Shown here one piece after another: positions 49,142 to 57,909 of a DNA stretch of 64,000 nt. The DNA lies in NCBI GenBank assembly GCA_026985075.1, contig JALSQX010000074.1, positions 1-64,000 on the forward strand, in the 5' to 3' direction. Position numbers and translations under genes: made by a program. The stretch is from Blastocatellia bacterium (lineage in GTDB: Bacteria > Acidobacteriota > Blastocatellia > HR10 > J050). Below the pieces are notes generated by a model. The model was given only the letters and a program-made list of their open reading frames with translations. It had not been told where the DNA came from and searched no databases. The first letter of the stretch is position 1. Each line of letters starts with the position of its first letter.

Positions 49142-49564
49142 TTATTCTTCAAGGAGCACAACCGCCATCGCGTCGGCGAACGCGGCGAAGTCATCCAATC
49201 GGGCGGGTACCCAGGCACGCACCGCTTCGGCCGGGATTTCTCCGTATCCATGAGCGAGCGACATTCTGAGCACGGCGACGTCGCGCAGTCGCTCGGCCAA
49301 GGCGCTGGGAAGAAGGTCAGCATCAGCGAGGACGGCGAAGACGTCACGGGGGTCATCGGGCGTGGGCAGTCGCCAGCGGGCGATGAGATGATTGGCCAGA
49401 TTCGTCGAAAGAACGACCAGTCGTCGGAATGTATACTCGACCGGCTCTGGAATCTCTCCCTCCCACGCAGCATCACCTTGGGATCGGGAAACCGCTTCCA
49501 GACGATGAATATAGCGTCGAAGTTTCTTTATGCCGATCTCGAGAACGTGACGTTCGGCGACCAT
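49142..49564 (-). CDS. HepT-like (DUF86) protein, orphan
   Basis: This 140-residue all-helical protein carries the R-x4-H-x-Y motif (Arg100, His105, Tyr107 in LRMSLAHGYGEI) that defines the HepT/DUF86 HEPN-type toxins. These act as RNases or as targets of AMPylation by a partner MntA nucleotidyltransferase. Length fits the family. No minimal nucleotidyltransferase gene lies on either side, so the usual antitoxin is missing and the gene may be an orphan or have another role. The start at 49564 is only about 5 bases from the predicted transcription start. Confidence 0.78.
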   Translation of the reverse strand: MVAERHVLEIGIKKLRRYIHRLEAVSRSQGDAAWEGEIPEPVEYTFRRLVVLSTNLANHLIARWRLPTPDDPRDVFAVLADADLLPSALAERLRDVAVLRMSLAHGYGEIPAEAVRAWVPARLDDFAAFADAMAVVLLEE

Positions 49565-49575
49565 ACGAGCGCCTC

Positions 49576-49604
49576 ATTATAGCCAAGATGTCGACTGCAG
49601 GACA
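49576..49604 (-). promoter_or_regulatory. Promoter of the HepT-like gene
   Basis: On the minus strand a perfect TATAAT (49581-49576) has only a weak -35 (TGTCCT, 49604-49599) at 17 bases. The predicted start near 49569 is about 5 bases before the ATG, so the transcript would be nearly leaderless and the GAGG at 49574-49571 would lie upstream of it. Confidence 0.45.
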
Positions 49605-49606
49605 GG

Positions 49607-49636
49607 CTGACAGATGTTCGTTTCATGGACTATAAT
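49607..49636 (+). promoter_or_regulatory. Promoter of the E1-alpha gene
   Basis: CTGACA (5 of 6 to TTGACA) at 49607-49612 and a perfect TATAAT at 49631-49636 are 18 bases apart. The predicted start near 49643 leaves about 5 bases before the ATG at 49648, and no ribosome-binding site is present. The -35 box lies 2 bases from the -35 of the divergent HepT-like gene. Confidence 0.7.
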
Positions 49637-49647
49637 ATGCCCTCGCT

Positions 49648-50895
49648 ATGAAACGCTACGCCGCCTATGACCCACCAGAGTATGTGAATTGGACGCCCGA
49701 TCCCGAGGTCATGCGCACCTATCGACGCACGCTTCGCCGTCATCGGGAACGCCGCGCCATCATCGAGCAGTTGAGCGTGGAGACGTTGCTCGGACTCTAT
49801 GAAGGAATGCTCCGGCATCGACTCCACGAGATCGCGCTCAAACGCTGGGTCCGACAAGGAGTGATCACCAAAGCCTGGTTGGGCACGGGCGAAGAAGCGG
49901 TGACCATCGGCTGCGTCCATGCGCTCAATCGTCAACCGTTCGAGGACGGGTTGCCGCATGACATTGTGGCTCCCCTGATCCGTAATGCCGGGGCCTGCCA
50001 TGAGATGGGCATGCCGGTATCGGCGATCTTCAAGACGTATCTGGGAACGGCCGACTCGCCCATGCGGGGACGCGATCTCCATCTGGGCGACGTGAACAAG
50101 GGCGTCATCCCACCAATCAGTCACATGGGCGACATGGTACCGTTCTGCGCGGGCATCGCCCTCTCTTTCAAGTATCGTCAACAGCCACGCGTGGTGCTCA
50201 CCTGGACGGGCGACGGCTCGACCAAAACGGGCGCGTTTCATGAAGGGATGAGTCTGGCCGCTGCTCTGCGCGTTCCTCTCATCGTCGTCATCCAGAATAA
50301 TCAAGTGGCGTTAGGGACGCCCGTCGAGTACCACCATAAAGGGGATTTCGCCGTCTGGCCCAAAGCCTACGGCGTCGAAGGAGCCGTCATGGATGGCAAT
50401 AATGTGCTCGATGTCTACGCGGCCGCGCGATGGGCCGCCGATCGCGCGCGTCAGGGACATGGTCCGATTCTTCTCATTGCGGAAACATTTCGCATGGGCG
50501 GCCACGCCACGCACGATGAAGCTGATGCGCGACGGCTCTTTCCACCGGAGGTCTTCGAGTACTGGGGCAAACGCGATCCTATCGGCACGTACGAAACCTA
50601 TCTCATCAAGAGTGGCATCGATCTGGCACAAGCCAATGATGGATTGAAAGGAAAGAAGCTGGAGGAGCGGAATGCAGCCGTCTTAGAGGCGATCGAAGAG
50701 CGCGTCATCGCCGAAATCGACGCCGCCTGTGAGGAAGCTCTCCAGAGCCGGAAAGAACGGATGCCTCGCCCCGACGACCTCCTGGAAGGCGTTTACTGTG
50801 AGGAGCCCTCTGTATCTTTCCCATCGTCCACCGTGACAGCTGGAGCATCAGCGACGGGCGATGGGTTCTCGGCGACCGAGGCGAAAAGGAAGTGA
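49648..50895 (+). CDS. Thiamine-dependent 2-oxoacid dehydrogenase E1 alpha subunit
   Basis: This 415-residue protein matches the alpha subunit of pyruvate or branched-chain 2-oxoacid dehydrogenases. The thiamine-pyrophosphate motif is TGDGSTKTGAFHEGMSLAA, ending in VIQNN about 10 residues later. Other features are WLGTGEEAVTIG, GRDLHLGD, PPISHMGDMVPFCAGIA, FRMGGHATHDEAD and a variable C-terminal tail of about 40 Ser/Thr-rich residues. The beta subunit, E2 and E3 are not encoded nearby, which is unusual. Transcription appears to start almost at the ATG. The substrate cannot be set; a branched-chain substrate would fit the isovaleryl-CoA-dehydrogenase-like gene about 5 kb downstream. Confidence 0.85.
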   Translation: MKRYAAYDPPEYVNWTPDPEVMRTYRRTLRRHRERRAIIEQLSVETLLGLYEGMLRHRLHEIALKRWVRQGVITKAWLGTGEEAVTIGCVHALNRQPFEDGLPHDIVAPLIRNAGACHEMGMPVSAIFKTYLGTADSPMRGRDLHLGDVNKGVIPPISHMGDMVPFCAGIALSFKYRQQPRVVLTWTGDGSTKTGAFHEGMSLAAALRVPLIVVIQNNQVALGTPVEYHHKGDFAVWPKAYGVEGAVMDGNNVLDVYAAARWAADRARQGHGPILLIAETFRMGGHATHDEADARRLFPPEVFEYWGKRDPIGTYETYLIKSGIDLAQANDGLKGKKLEERNAAVLEAIEERVIAEIDAACEEALQSRKERMPRPDDLLEGVYCEEPSVSFPSSTVTAGASATGDGFSATEAKRK

Positions 50896-51207
50896 TCGAG
50901 AAGATGGACACAGGATGTCCGATGGCTGTTTCCCTCTCTTCGAAGTCCGACATCTCCCTATCGAGTTTCGCGCTGGCATGGTCTCTCCGGCGGCGCGAGC
51001 CAGGCTCGGTGGCGTATCGGCGTAGCAGTCGCGCGCTGGTTGAGACTCAGCGACAGCCACCCATGGTCCACCCACTCGGATCTGGTGAAGATGAGTGACC
51101 GGCGTCTTTCCGGCGCGGGCCCTCGGGACGCGCAACGAGCAGCAATATACAGCACACTGCATGACCATATTCCGAAGTGCGGGCTCCCTGGGCATTCATC
51201 CTCTCCG

Positions 51208-51290
51208 CGATGTGCCGGAGCGAGGATGTGGCGCACATCGTCAATCTGCGGCCATGCTTCTCGGAGCATCCACACCTCCTGGCGATGTGC
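51208..51290 (+). repeat. Three octamer copies (CGATGTGC) ahead of the TonB receptor promoter
   Basis: CGATGTGC occurs at 51208-51215, its exact reverse complement GCACATCG at 51233-51240, and CGATGTGC again at 51283-51290. The start-to-start spacings are 25 and 50 bases. The first and third copies sit in a longer identical 11-mer (GCGATGTGCCG at 51207 and 51282). The last copy ends 8 bases before the -35 box, a placement typical of regulator sites. Confidence 0.5.
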
Positions 51291-51298
51291 CGAAGCCG

Positions 51299-51327
51299 TT
51301 GACAAGCATCTCGGAAATTGATTTAAT
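51299..51327 (+). promoter_or_regulatory. Near-consensus promoter of the TonB receptor gene
   Basis: TTGACA (6 of 6) at 51299-51304 and TTTAAT (5 of 6) at 51322-51327 are separated by 17 bases. The predicted start near 51334 gives a leader of about 53 bases before the ATG at 51387. It is the best promoter match in the window. Confidence 0.8.
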
Positions 51328-51386
51328 AGTGCCGGGTTTACATGGCGTCTTCGTGTTCAATCTTTCCAACGCGGGGGAGTATCACG

Positions 51387-54300
51387 ATGGGGGATCTCGG
51401 ACGTCTGTCCGTCTGGTCGATTTCTCTGCTCATCTTCATGCTGATCTTCATCGCCGACGCCGATGTCTGGGCGCAGTCCAGCGGCTCGACGACGGCGTCG
51501 GTGACCGGCGTGGTCAGGGATCAGGCCGGCGCGGTCATTCCGGGAGCTCACGTCACGGTGAAGAACACAGCCACCGGCCTCGCCCGGAGTGCCGCAACAG
51601 GGGAAGATGGGACATATCGGATCCTTCTTCTCCCGCCGGGAACGTATGATGTCTCGGCTGAGAGTCCCGGTTTCGCCACGCAGACGGTGCGCCAGGTGAC
51701 GTTGACCGTCGGCCAAACGGTGGAACTCGATTTTTCGCTGCGGCCCGGTCACATCACCGAGGTCATTGAGATCAGCGGTGACATTCCGTTACTCGAACCC
51801 ACCCGCACGGAGTCCAGTACGACCATTGACCAGCAGAAGATCGACAACCTTCCCATCAATCGACGCAACTTCCTGGATTTCACGCTCACCACGCCGAATG
51901 TCACTGTCGATCGCATGCCCGCACAGGGGGCGGCCGCGACGAGCGGTCTCAGTTTCAACGGTCAGAGTGCGCGGCAAAACAATATCACCATTGATGGGCT
52001 GGACAATAACGACTATGGTTCCAGTTCCGTGCGCGCGACGTTCAGTCAGGAGGCGGTGCAGGAATTTCAGGTCGTCAATAACAGTTACTCGGCAGAGTTT
52101 GGTCGAGCGCTGGGTGGCATCATCAATATCGTGACGCGCCGGGGGACGAACGAGTTTCACGGCTCGACGTTCTTTTTCGTTCGCAATGACGCCCTGAACG
52201 CCCGGAATGCCTTCGCCGAAATGATCCCTCCCTTCGAACAATACCAGTTCGGCGGGACGCTCGGCGGACCCATCGTGAAAGACAAGCATTTCTTTTTCGG
52301 GTCGTTCGAGCGATTGAGCTTGAAGGATACCAACGTCGTCACCATCAGCGATGCCATCGTAGCCGCCGCTCGCCGTCTGGGCTTTTCTTCGGGGACCATT
52401 CGCAATGGAGCGATCCCCTTCGGCGAAGGCCTCACCATGGTGCTGGCGCGTGGCGACGTCAAGCTCGCGGAGCGAGACATGATGTGGATCCGATACACGT
52501 TCGCCGGATCGGTCAACGAGAATCTGGAGCCCTGGGGCGGTCTGTTCGCTCAGTCGTTCGGCGGTGTGGGGCGATTGACTGATCACAATCTGGCCATCGC
52601 CAACACGTGGATCATCTCGCCAACGTTGATCAACGAAACGCGTTTCCTGTTCGGCCGACGGCGGCAGGAGGTCGATCCCATGGATCCCGCCGGCGGCCCA
52701 CAGGTGCGGATTTTCGCCGGCAGCGATCAAATCGTCTTCGGTCGCAATGAACTCCTCCCACAACCGCGCACCGAGAATATCGTCGAAATGGTCAACAACG
52801 TCTCCATCACCCGCGGCAAACATGCCATGAAAGTCGGAGCCGATATCTACTATGCCGAAGCGCCACCGGGGACGACATCGATTCCTATCCTGTTTGGCGC
52901 TCAGGTTCGATTCAGCGATCTCGAGCTCCCGGGCATTCCGCCGCTGACGGCGCTGCAGGCTTTCGATCCCACGCTGAGGACGGAAGAGCAAGCGCTCTTT
53001 CTGGACTTCTTCGGCCAGGATTTCGGCATCCCCGACCTGGGATCTCGTCCCATCCCTCAAGCCTTCATCCAGGGTTTCGGGAACGCCGAAGACAGCATCA
53101 GCACGAGCTACATCTCGGCATACATTCAGGATGACATTCGCCTCGGACTCCATTTCACGCTGAAGGCGGGCCTCCGCTACGATGTGAACACGTTGCCCGA
53201 ACCATTCCCCTCCAATGGTGGTCACAATTTTGGTCCTCGCATCGCCTTCGCCTGGGATCCGACGGCTCGAGGGAAATGGCTCATTCACGGGGCCTATGGC
53301 ATATTTTACGGCACGACCCAACTGGGCCCGATGTTCGCCGTGCGCATCGTCGATGGGACGAAGATTCAAACGCCCGTTCTCCCCTTCCCCTTCTCGCTGA
53401 GCGCCTTCGACCAACCCGGCCATCGGTATCCGGAATCGCCGACCGTGCCCGAAGGAGTTCCGGTGGTCAATCAGCTCTCGCGCATTTTCGATGCCGATCC
53501 TGAGTTCAAAATTGGCTATACCCATCAAGCGAGTTTTGGCTTCGATGTTCTGGTGACGTCGAACATGTCATTCTCGGTGAATTATCAAATGACACGAGGA
53601 TTGCACCTGTTCTTGAGTCGCAACATCAATCCGGTGGTCAACCTCGACTGCGCCCGCCAGGGCATCGTTCCCGAGAATCTCCCCGCCGAATTTCGCAATC
53701 CCAATCTGATGCAAGTCCTTCCCGCCCTCTGCGGCCGCGTGGTCAACACCGAGCCGGAAATCTTTCGCTTCGAGAGTTCGGGCGACAGTTATTATCATGG
53801 CGTCACCTTCTCGCTGAATCGCCGATTCAGTCGTCATATCAGCTTCCTGGCCCACTACACGCTGTCCAAAGCGATTGACGATTTCATCGACTGGCGCGTG
53901 GAGAACCAGGAGACGGGGAATCCGCTCAACCTGCGCGGTGAGCGCAGTCTCTCCCTTCAAGACGCTCGCCATCGATTCGTGTTCAGTGGTGTGTGGGAAC
54001 TCGATTATTGGAAGCACTGGCTGGTGCGCGGCTTCGCGCTCTCCAGCATCATCACGCTCAATAGTGGCCGCCCTTGGAATCTGCTGGCCGGCGTTGATCT
54101 GGACGGCAACGGCGACAATCCCCCGGGCGATCGGCCGGCCGGATTGGGTCGGAACGCGGGCGTCTCGCCCGGTTTCGCCAATGTGGATCTCCGGTTGACA
54201 CGCACCATCAGATTGAACGAACGGGCGGAAGTGCAACTCTTCGCCGAAGCATTCAATCTTTTCAATCGGGTGAATGTCACCGACTTCGGGAGAGTCTTCC

Positions 54301-54416
54301 CTCCGGGTACATCGCTCCCTCCCAAGAAGGGAGGACGATTCATTGTGACGCCCGATCGGTTTCGCGAGGCGGCTCACGCTCGGCAGATTCAATTTGGTTT
54401 TCGACTGCGATTTTGA
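51387..54416 (+). CDS. Oar-like TonB-dependent outer-membrane receptor
   Basis: This 1009-residue outer-membrane protein has a signal peptide (residues about 1-29, ending in DVWAQ). A carboxypeptidase-regulatory-like beta-sandwich follows (about 35-118, TGVVRDQAGAVIPGAHVTVK), then a plug domain (about 130-250, with IDGLDNNDYGS and GRALGGIINIVTRRGTNEFH). The rest is a large beta-barrel ending in QFGFRLRF with a terminal Phe. This OmpA-related Oar type is expanded in Acidobacteriota and probably takes up glycans, peptides or metal complexes. The ATG at 51387 follows GGGGAG; an in-frame ATG at 51342 would precede the signal peptide. No TonB, ExbB or ExbD gene is nearby. Substrate unknown. Confidence 0.9.
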   Translation: MGDLGRLSVWSISLLIFMLIFIADADVWAQSSGSTTASVTGVVRDQAGAVIPGAHVTVKNTATGLARSAATGEDGTYRILLLPPGTYDVSAESPGFATQTVRQVTLTVGQTVELDFSLRPGHITEVIEISGDIPLLEPTRTESSTTIDQQKIDNLPINRRNFLDFTLTTPNVTVDRMPAQGAAATSGLSFNGQSARQNNITIDGLDNNDYGSSSVRATFSQEAVQEFQVVNNSYSAEFGRALGGIINIVTRRGTNEFHGSTFFFVRNDALNARNAFAEMIPPFEQYQFGGTLGGPIVKDKHFFFGSFERLSLKDTNVVTISDAIVAAARRLGFSSGTIRNGAIPFGEGLTMVLARGDVKLAERDMMWIRYTFAGSVNENLEPWGGLFAQSFGGVGRLTDHNLAIANTWIISPTLINETRFLFGRRRQEVDPMDPAGGPQVRIFAGSDQIVFGRNELLPQPRTENIVEMVNNVSITRGKHAMKVGADIYYAEAPPGTTSIPILFGAQVRFSDLELPGIPPLTALQAFDPTLRTEEQALFLDFFGQDFGIPDLGSRPIPQAFIQGFGNAEDSISTSYISAYIQDDIRLGLHFTLKAGLRYDVNTLPEPFPSNGGHNFGPRIAFAWDPTARGKWLIHGAYGIFYGTTQLGPMFAVRIVDGTKIQTPVLPFPFSLSAFDQPGHRYPESPTVPEGVPVVNQLSRIFDADPEFKIGYTHQASFGFDVLVTSNMSFSVNYQMTRGLHLFLSRNINPVVNLDCARQGIVPENLPAEFRNPNLMQVLPALCGRVVNTEPEIFRFESSGDSYYHGVTFSLNRRFSRHISFLAHYTLSKAIDDFIDWRVENQETGNPLNLRGERSLSLQDARHRFVFSGVWELDYWKHWLVRGFALSSIITLNSGRPWNLLAGVDLDGNGDNPPGDRPAGLGRNAGVSPGFANVDLRLTRTIRLNERAEVQLFAEAFNLFNRVNVTDFGRVFPPGTSLPPKKGGRFIVTPDRFREAAHARQIQFGFRLRF

Positions 54417-54488
54417 TGATCCCGAATAGGCGGAGCGATGCGAACCGGATGGGCGGCGGTTCGCTTCCTCCGCAGGCTGAGAGGGAAC

Positions 54489-55661
54489 ATGGATTTTGCC
54501 ATTCCCGATGAATACATTCAATTCCGCGACTCGGTGTATCAGTTCTCCCGAGATCGCCTCGCGCCCCGAGCCGAGGCGCTGGACCGGGAAGGCGCGTTCG
54601 GGTGGGACAATTGGCGCGACATGGCTGAGATGGGTTTACTCGGTCTCCCGTTTCCCGAAGCGTATGGCGGCAGTCAGGCCTCGCCGCTGGCCACCTGCCT
54701 GGCCATGGAAGCGATGGCCCATGCCGGCGTGGACTCGGGAACGACGCTCTCCTGGGGCGCGCACACCATCCTCTGCGGCGTCCCCATCTGGCTCCTGGGA
54801 AGCGAAGAGCAGAAGAAACGGTACCTGCCCAAACTGGCCTCCGGGGAGTGGATCGGAGGATTTGGTCTCACCGAGCCGGGATCGGGATCCGATGCGGCGG
54901 CGATGAAAACGACGGCCGTGAAGCGAGGGGACCGGTGGATTGTGAATGGCTCCAAGATGTTCATCACCAATGGGCCCATCGGGCACGTGTTCATCGTCTT
55001 CGCCGTCACCGACAAGGCGGCGGGCAATAAAGGCATCAGCGCGTTCATCATCGAAAAGGGCTTTCCCGGCTTCAGCGCTGGCAAGGAACTCAAGAAGATG
55101 GGGCATCGAACGTCGCCCACTTCCGAACTCGTTTTCGATCAGTGTGAGGTCCCCGAAGAGAATCTGCTCGGTCCCCCCCATCTCGGCTTCCTGGCCGTGG
55201 GCAAAGAAACGCTGGAGTGGGAGCGCAGTTGCATGATCGCGCCCATCGTGGGCGGCATGGAATTCCTGCTCGAGCAATGCATCGCCTACGCCAAGCAGCG
55301 CCAACAATTCGGTCAACCCATCGCCCATTTCCAAGCCATTCAACAGAAACTGGCCAACATGAAAGTCGCCCTGGAAGCCTCGCGATTGCTCATCTACCGC
55401 GTGGCCTGGTTGAAAGAGCAAGGACGATCGGCGATGCTGGAAGCTTCCATCGCCAAGCTGTTCGTCACCGAGCGCATGCTCAAAGTCGTCGATGATGCCG
55501 TACAAATCTTCGGCGGCTATGGCTATATTCACGAGTATCCGGTCGAACGCGCCTACCGTGATGCGAAGTTGGGAACCATCGGTGCGGGGACATCGGAAGT
55601 CCAGAAGATGATCATCATCCGAGAGATGATGAAGCGCTACGCTCAATCACTTCCCCGATGA
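54489..55661 (+). CDS. Acyl-CoA dehydrogenase (isovaleryl-CoA-dehydrogenase-like)
   Basis: This 390-residue flavoenzyme oxidises an acyl-CoA to the trans-2-enoyl-CoA. It has the three-domain architecture with MDFAIPDEYIQFRDSV, FGLTEPGSGSDAAAM (flavin site), KMFITNGPIGHVFIV, RQQFGQPIAHFQAIQ and IFGGYGYIHEYPVERAYRD. The usual C-terminal catalytic Glu position is Ala (IGAGTSEVQ). Glu245 in ETLEWERSCM takes the alternative position used by isovaleryl-CoA dehydrogenase, so a branched substrate is plausible. The ATG at 54489 follows GAGAGGG. It overlaps the MaoC-like gene by 4 bases. Confidence 0.9.
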   Translation: MDFAIPDEYIQFRDSVYQFSRDRLAPRAEALDREGAFGWDNWRDMAEMGLLGLPFPEAYGGSQASPLATCLAMEAMAHAGVDSGTTLSWGAHTILCGVPIWLLGSEEQKKRYLPKLASGEWIGGFGLTEPGSGSDAAAMKTTAVKRGDRWIVNGSKMFITNGPIGHVFIVFAVTDKAAGNKGISAFIIEKGFPGFSAGKELKKMGHRTSPTSELVFDQCEVPEENLLGPPHLGFLAVGKETLEWERSCMIAPIVGGMEFLLEQCIAYAKQRQQFGQPIAHFQAIQQKLANMKVALEASRLLIYRVAWLKEQGRSAMLEASIAKLFVTERMLKVVDDAVQIFGGYGYIHEYPVERAYRDAKLGTIGAGTSEVQKMIIIREMMKRYAQSLPR

Positions 55662-56125
55662 ACGAGACGGATATGAAAGAAGGAAGAACCATTCATGAGA
55701 TCGCTCTCGGCGACCGGGCGTCGTTTTCCAAAACCATCACCGAGACGGACGTCACGCTCTTTGCCGGCATCACCGGCGATTTGAATCCTCTCCATATTGA
55801 CGAAGAAGCGGCCAAGCGATCGCGCTTCGGCCGGCGCGTCGCTCATGGCGCGCTCACCGCTTCGTTGATCTCTTCGGTCCTGGGGATGAAGTTACCGGGA
55901 TGGGGAACGATTCTCCTGGAAACGAAACATCGCTTCCTGCACCCGGTGTATATCGGGGATACCATCACCGCCACGGTGGAGGCGACCCGAAAAATCGAAG
56001 AGAAAAATATCGTCGTTTTCAAATGCACCTGGTCCAATCAGGATGGGACGCTCGTCGCCGAGGGAGAGGCGGTCGTCATGCCCCCCTCGTCATTCAGCCC
56101 GGAATCCTCGCCAAGGAGGAGCTGA
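55658..56125 (+). CDS. MaoC-like (R)-enoyl-CoA hydratase
   Basis: This 155-residue hot-dog-fold protein carries the hydratase-2 signature GDLNPLHID (Asp and His catalytic pair) and RVAHGALTASLISSVLG. Family members hydrate trans-2-enoyl-CoA to (R)-3-hydroxyacyl-CoA. The ATG overlaps the stop of the acyl-CoA dehydrogenase gene (ATGA), which couples an enoyl-CoA producer and a consumer in one transcript. An internal ATG at 55673 is an alternative start. Length is typical of single-domain R-hydratases such as PhaJ. (R)-3-hydroxyacyl-CoA could go to polyhydroxyalkanoate or a degradation route; this is not resolved. Confidence 0.9.
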   Translation: MNETDMKEGRTIHEIALGDRASFSKTITETDVTLFAGITGDLNPLHIDEEAAKRSRFGRRVAHGALTASLISSVLGMKLPGWGTILLETKHRFLHPVYIGDTITATVEATRKIEEKNIVVFKCTWSNQDGTLVAEGEAVVMPPSSFSPESSPRRS

Positions 56126-56127
56126 TC

Positions 56128-57828
56128 ATGAACAGAACGATGATCATTGGAGGAATCATCCTCACTCTGCTCGCCAGCATTCCATCCCGCCATCCGGCTC
56201 AAACCGTTCAAGTGAGTCGGGAGCGTCATGTCATTCCCGGAGCCATAGAGCCGAATACGCCGGGCGCGCCGGGCGTCGAGGTCGATCCCGCATTGGCTGC
56301 CGCCATCACCGATCCGGCGGCATTTGACGAAGATGGATCGCTCAACCTCAACAAGGCGATCTATGTCCGTTTCTTCGATCGGCAGCGAATGGGCCCTCCG
56401 GACGCCATTCTGGTGATGATTCCGGGAGTCGTGGCCGGGGCCAACAGTTTCAGGATCGTGGCCACAGAAATCGTTCGCCTCACAGGAGGACGATTCGAGG
56501 TCTGGGCGATCGATCGTCGCTCGAACCTGTTGGAGAACCTCGATCCCATGGTCCGGGCCGAGAATGCCATGACGCGCGAGGCGACGTTGGCCGCTTTGGA
56601 GGCGTATGTGAATGATCCTGCTGGGCGGGGCGGTTTCATCTTCGCTCATCCCTTCTCGGTGAGTAGCTTCATGTCCGAATGGGGATTAGACGTTCACCTG
56701 CGCGATGTCCGGGCCGTCGTCGATCGCGCGCGCACCATCACCGACAACGTCTTCCTCGGCGGACACTCTCTGGGCGCCATTCTCACGCAGATGTTCGCCG
56801 CCTACGATTTCGGCGATGTGGCCGGTTTTGAGCTGCTGAAGGGCATCATCATTCTCGATGGGACCGCGGACCCCAGCGGTTTGGGCGCCGTTCCCATCTC
56901 CGACGATGTGTATTTGAACGGCGGCGAGGGTCCATTAGGCCCGTTGGCCGGACTGAACGAGTTACGCCATCCGATGGAGCCCGATGACGCGCCCTTCGTC
57001 ATTGAACCATTCAATCCATTCCTGTTCGAACTGGTAGAGATCGGGGCGCAGATGGCGCTCATCGATCCCGATGGCCCTTCGATCCTGCGACCCGTGATTC
57101 CGGAACAAGTTCCCGTCCCGGCGACCAATGCGGCGGCGCTGGGGATGAATCTGGATGACGAATTCCAGGAACAGATCTTCGCCCGATTCTCTATCGGATT
57201 CTTGAGCGTCCCGCCAGGGGAGCGGGCCGAGGACGTAGCCATGCGTCAGGATGATCCTGCGGGCGCCAACCCCAATGGGCTCTGGTCTCCGCGCGATCTC
57301 AGTCCCGCACTTCAACAGTGGGCTCCTTTGAATGACATCAGTCCTCTCGGTCTGCGTTCGGGTCCGGAGCCCTCTGCGTTCGAGACCGTGGCTCGCGCCT
57401 TTCTGCTCGGCGAAGGAAATCAAACGGCGGCGGTCAGCGATACCAACTTCATCGAGTGGTACATGCCCAGCCGATTGGTACTCGACATCTCCAAGATGAT
57501 CGATCTCGGGCGGACGCCGCTCTCGCCCGAGATCATCGCGGCGCAGACGGCCCGCGGCGGGAATCCCATCACGCTGACCGAGAATAGCCGCGTGAACGTC
57601 CCCTTGTTAGCCATTCGCGCCAACGAAGGGGGATTCGTCCCGTCCAATGCCGCCTTTCTGCTCTACAGCCGAAGCACGAGCATTCCGTTCAGCAAAGTCA
57701 CGGTGAACACGATGCAGAATTACGCTCACGTGGATTTGTTGACCAGTCTGGAAAGACGGTCGGTGCGCCCTGCCAATAAGAATGTGCCCGAGTTGATCGT
57801 TGATTTCGTGGAGGAGGTGCTGCCCTGA
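56128..57828 (+). CDS. Secreted alpha/beta hydrolase
   Basis: This 566-residue protein has a signal peptide (core MIIGGIILTLLASI, residues about 5-18) and an alpha/beta-hydrolase fold. Residues about 90-105 (AILVMIPGVVAGANSF) form the oxyanion strand and loop. The nucleophile elbow is GGHSLG (about residue 212), and the C-terminal His is probably in the NYAHVDLLTS segment near residue 535. It is larger than a typical lipase because of an insertion of about 250 residues between the elbow and the last strands. No lipobox is evident. A ribosome-binding site AAGGAGGA precedes the ATG, 2 bases after the MaoC-like gene. It probably acts on an extracytoplasmic ester, substrate unknown. Confidence 0.8.
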   Translation: MNRTMIIGGIILTLLASIPSRHPAQTVQVSRERHVIPGAIEPNTPGAPGVEVDPALAAAITDPAAFDEDGSLNLNKAIYVRFFDRQRMGPPDAILVMIPGVVAGANSFRIVATEIVRLTGGRFEVWAIDRRSNLLENLDPMVRAENAMTREATLAALEAYVNDPAGRGGFIFAHPFSVSSFMSEWGLDVHLRDVRAVVDRARTITDNVFLGGHSLGAILTQMFAAYDFGDVAGFELLKGIIILDGTADPSGLGAVPISDDVYLNGGEGPLGPLAGLNELRHPMEPDDAPFVIEPFNPFLFELVEIGAQMALIDPDGPSILRPVIPEQVPVPATNAAALGMNLDDEFQEQIFARFSIGFLSVPPGERAEDVAMRQDDPAGANPNGLWSPRDLSPALQQWAPLNDISPLGLRSGPEPSAFETVARAFLLGEGNQTAAVSDTNFIEWYMPSRLVLDISKMIDLGRTPLSPEIIAAQTARGGNPITLTENSRVNVPLLAIRANEGGFVPSNAAFLLYSRSTSIPFSKVTVNTMQNYAHVDLLTSLERRSVRPANKNVPELIVDFVEEVLP

Positions 57829-57878
57829 GCGACCGACGGCGAGGTCCTCCCGGCAATTTTCGGAGACCGGCGGGTCGA

Positions 57879-57907
57879 TTGACTCCTGGCCGAAGACGGG
57901 CCATACT
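57879..57907 (+). promoter_or_regulatory. Candidate promoter of the HAD phosphatase gene
   Basis: TTGACT (5 of 6) at 57879-57884 and CATACT (4 of 6) at 57902-57907 are 17 bases apart. The predicted start near 57914 falls after the first candidate GTG (57910) and just before a second in-frame GTG at 57916, which would then be a leaderless start. Confidence 0.45.
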
Positions 57908-57909
57908 GA

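Larger units (their letters stand above)
50896..51386. other. 491-base upstream region of the TonB receptor
   Basis: No gene is supported: a 68-codon open frame at 50892-51098 lacks family resemblance. The downstream half contains three copies of an octamer and a near-consensus promoter, both listed separately. I see no terminator after the E1-alpha gene. Confidence 0.6.

Noticed and set aside
49064-49582. 172-codon plus-strand open frame over the HepT-like gene
   Set aside because: The minus-strand frame has a family motif and promoter; the plus-strand product has none.
51789-53528. 579-codon open frame on the minus strand inside the TonB receptor gene
   Set aside because: It is antisense to a clear family protein, has no recognisable domain and arises from codon bias at high G+C.
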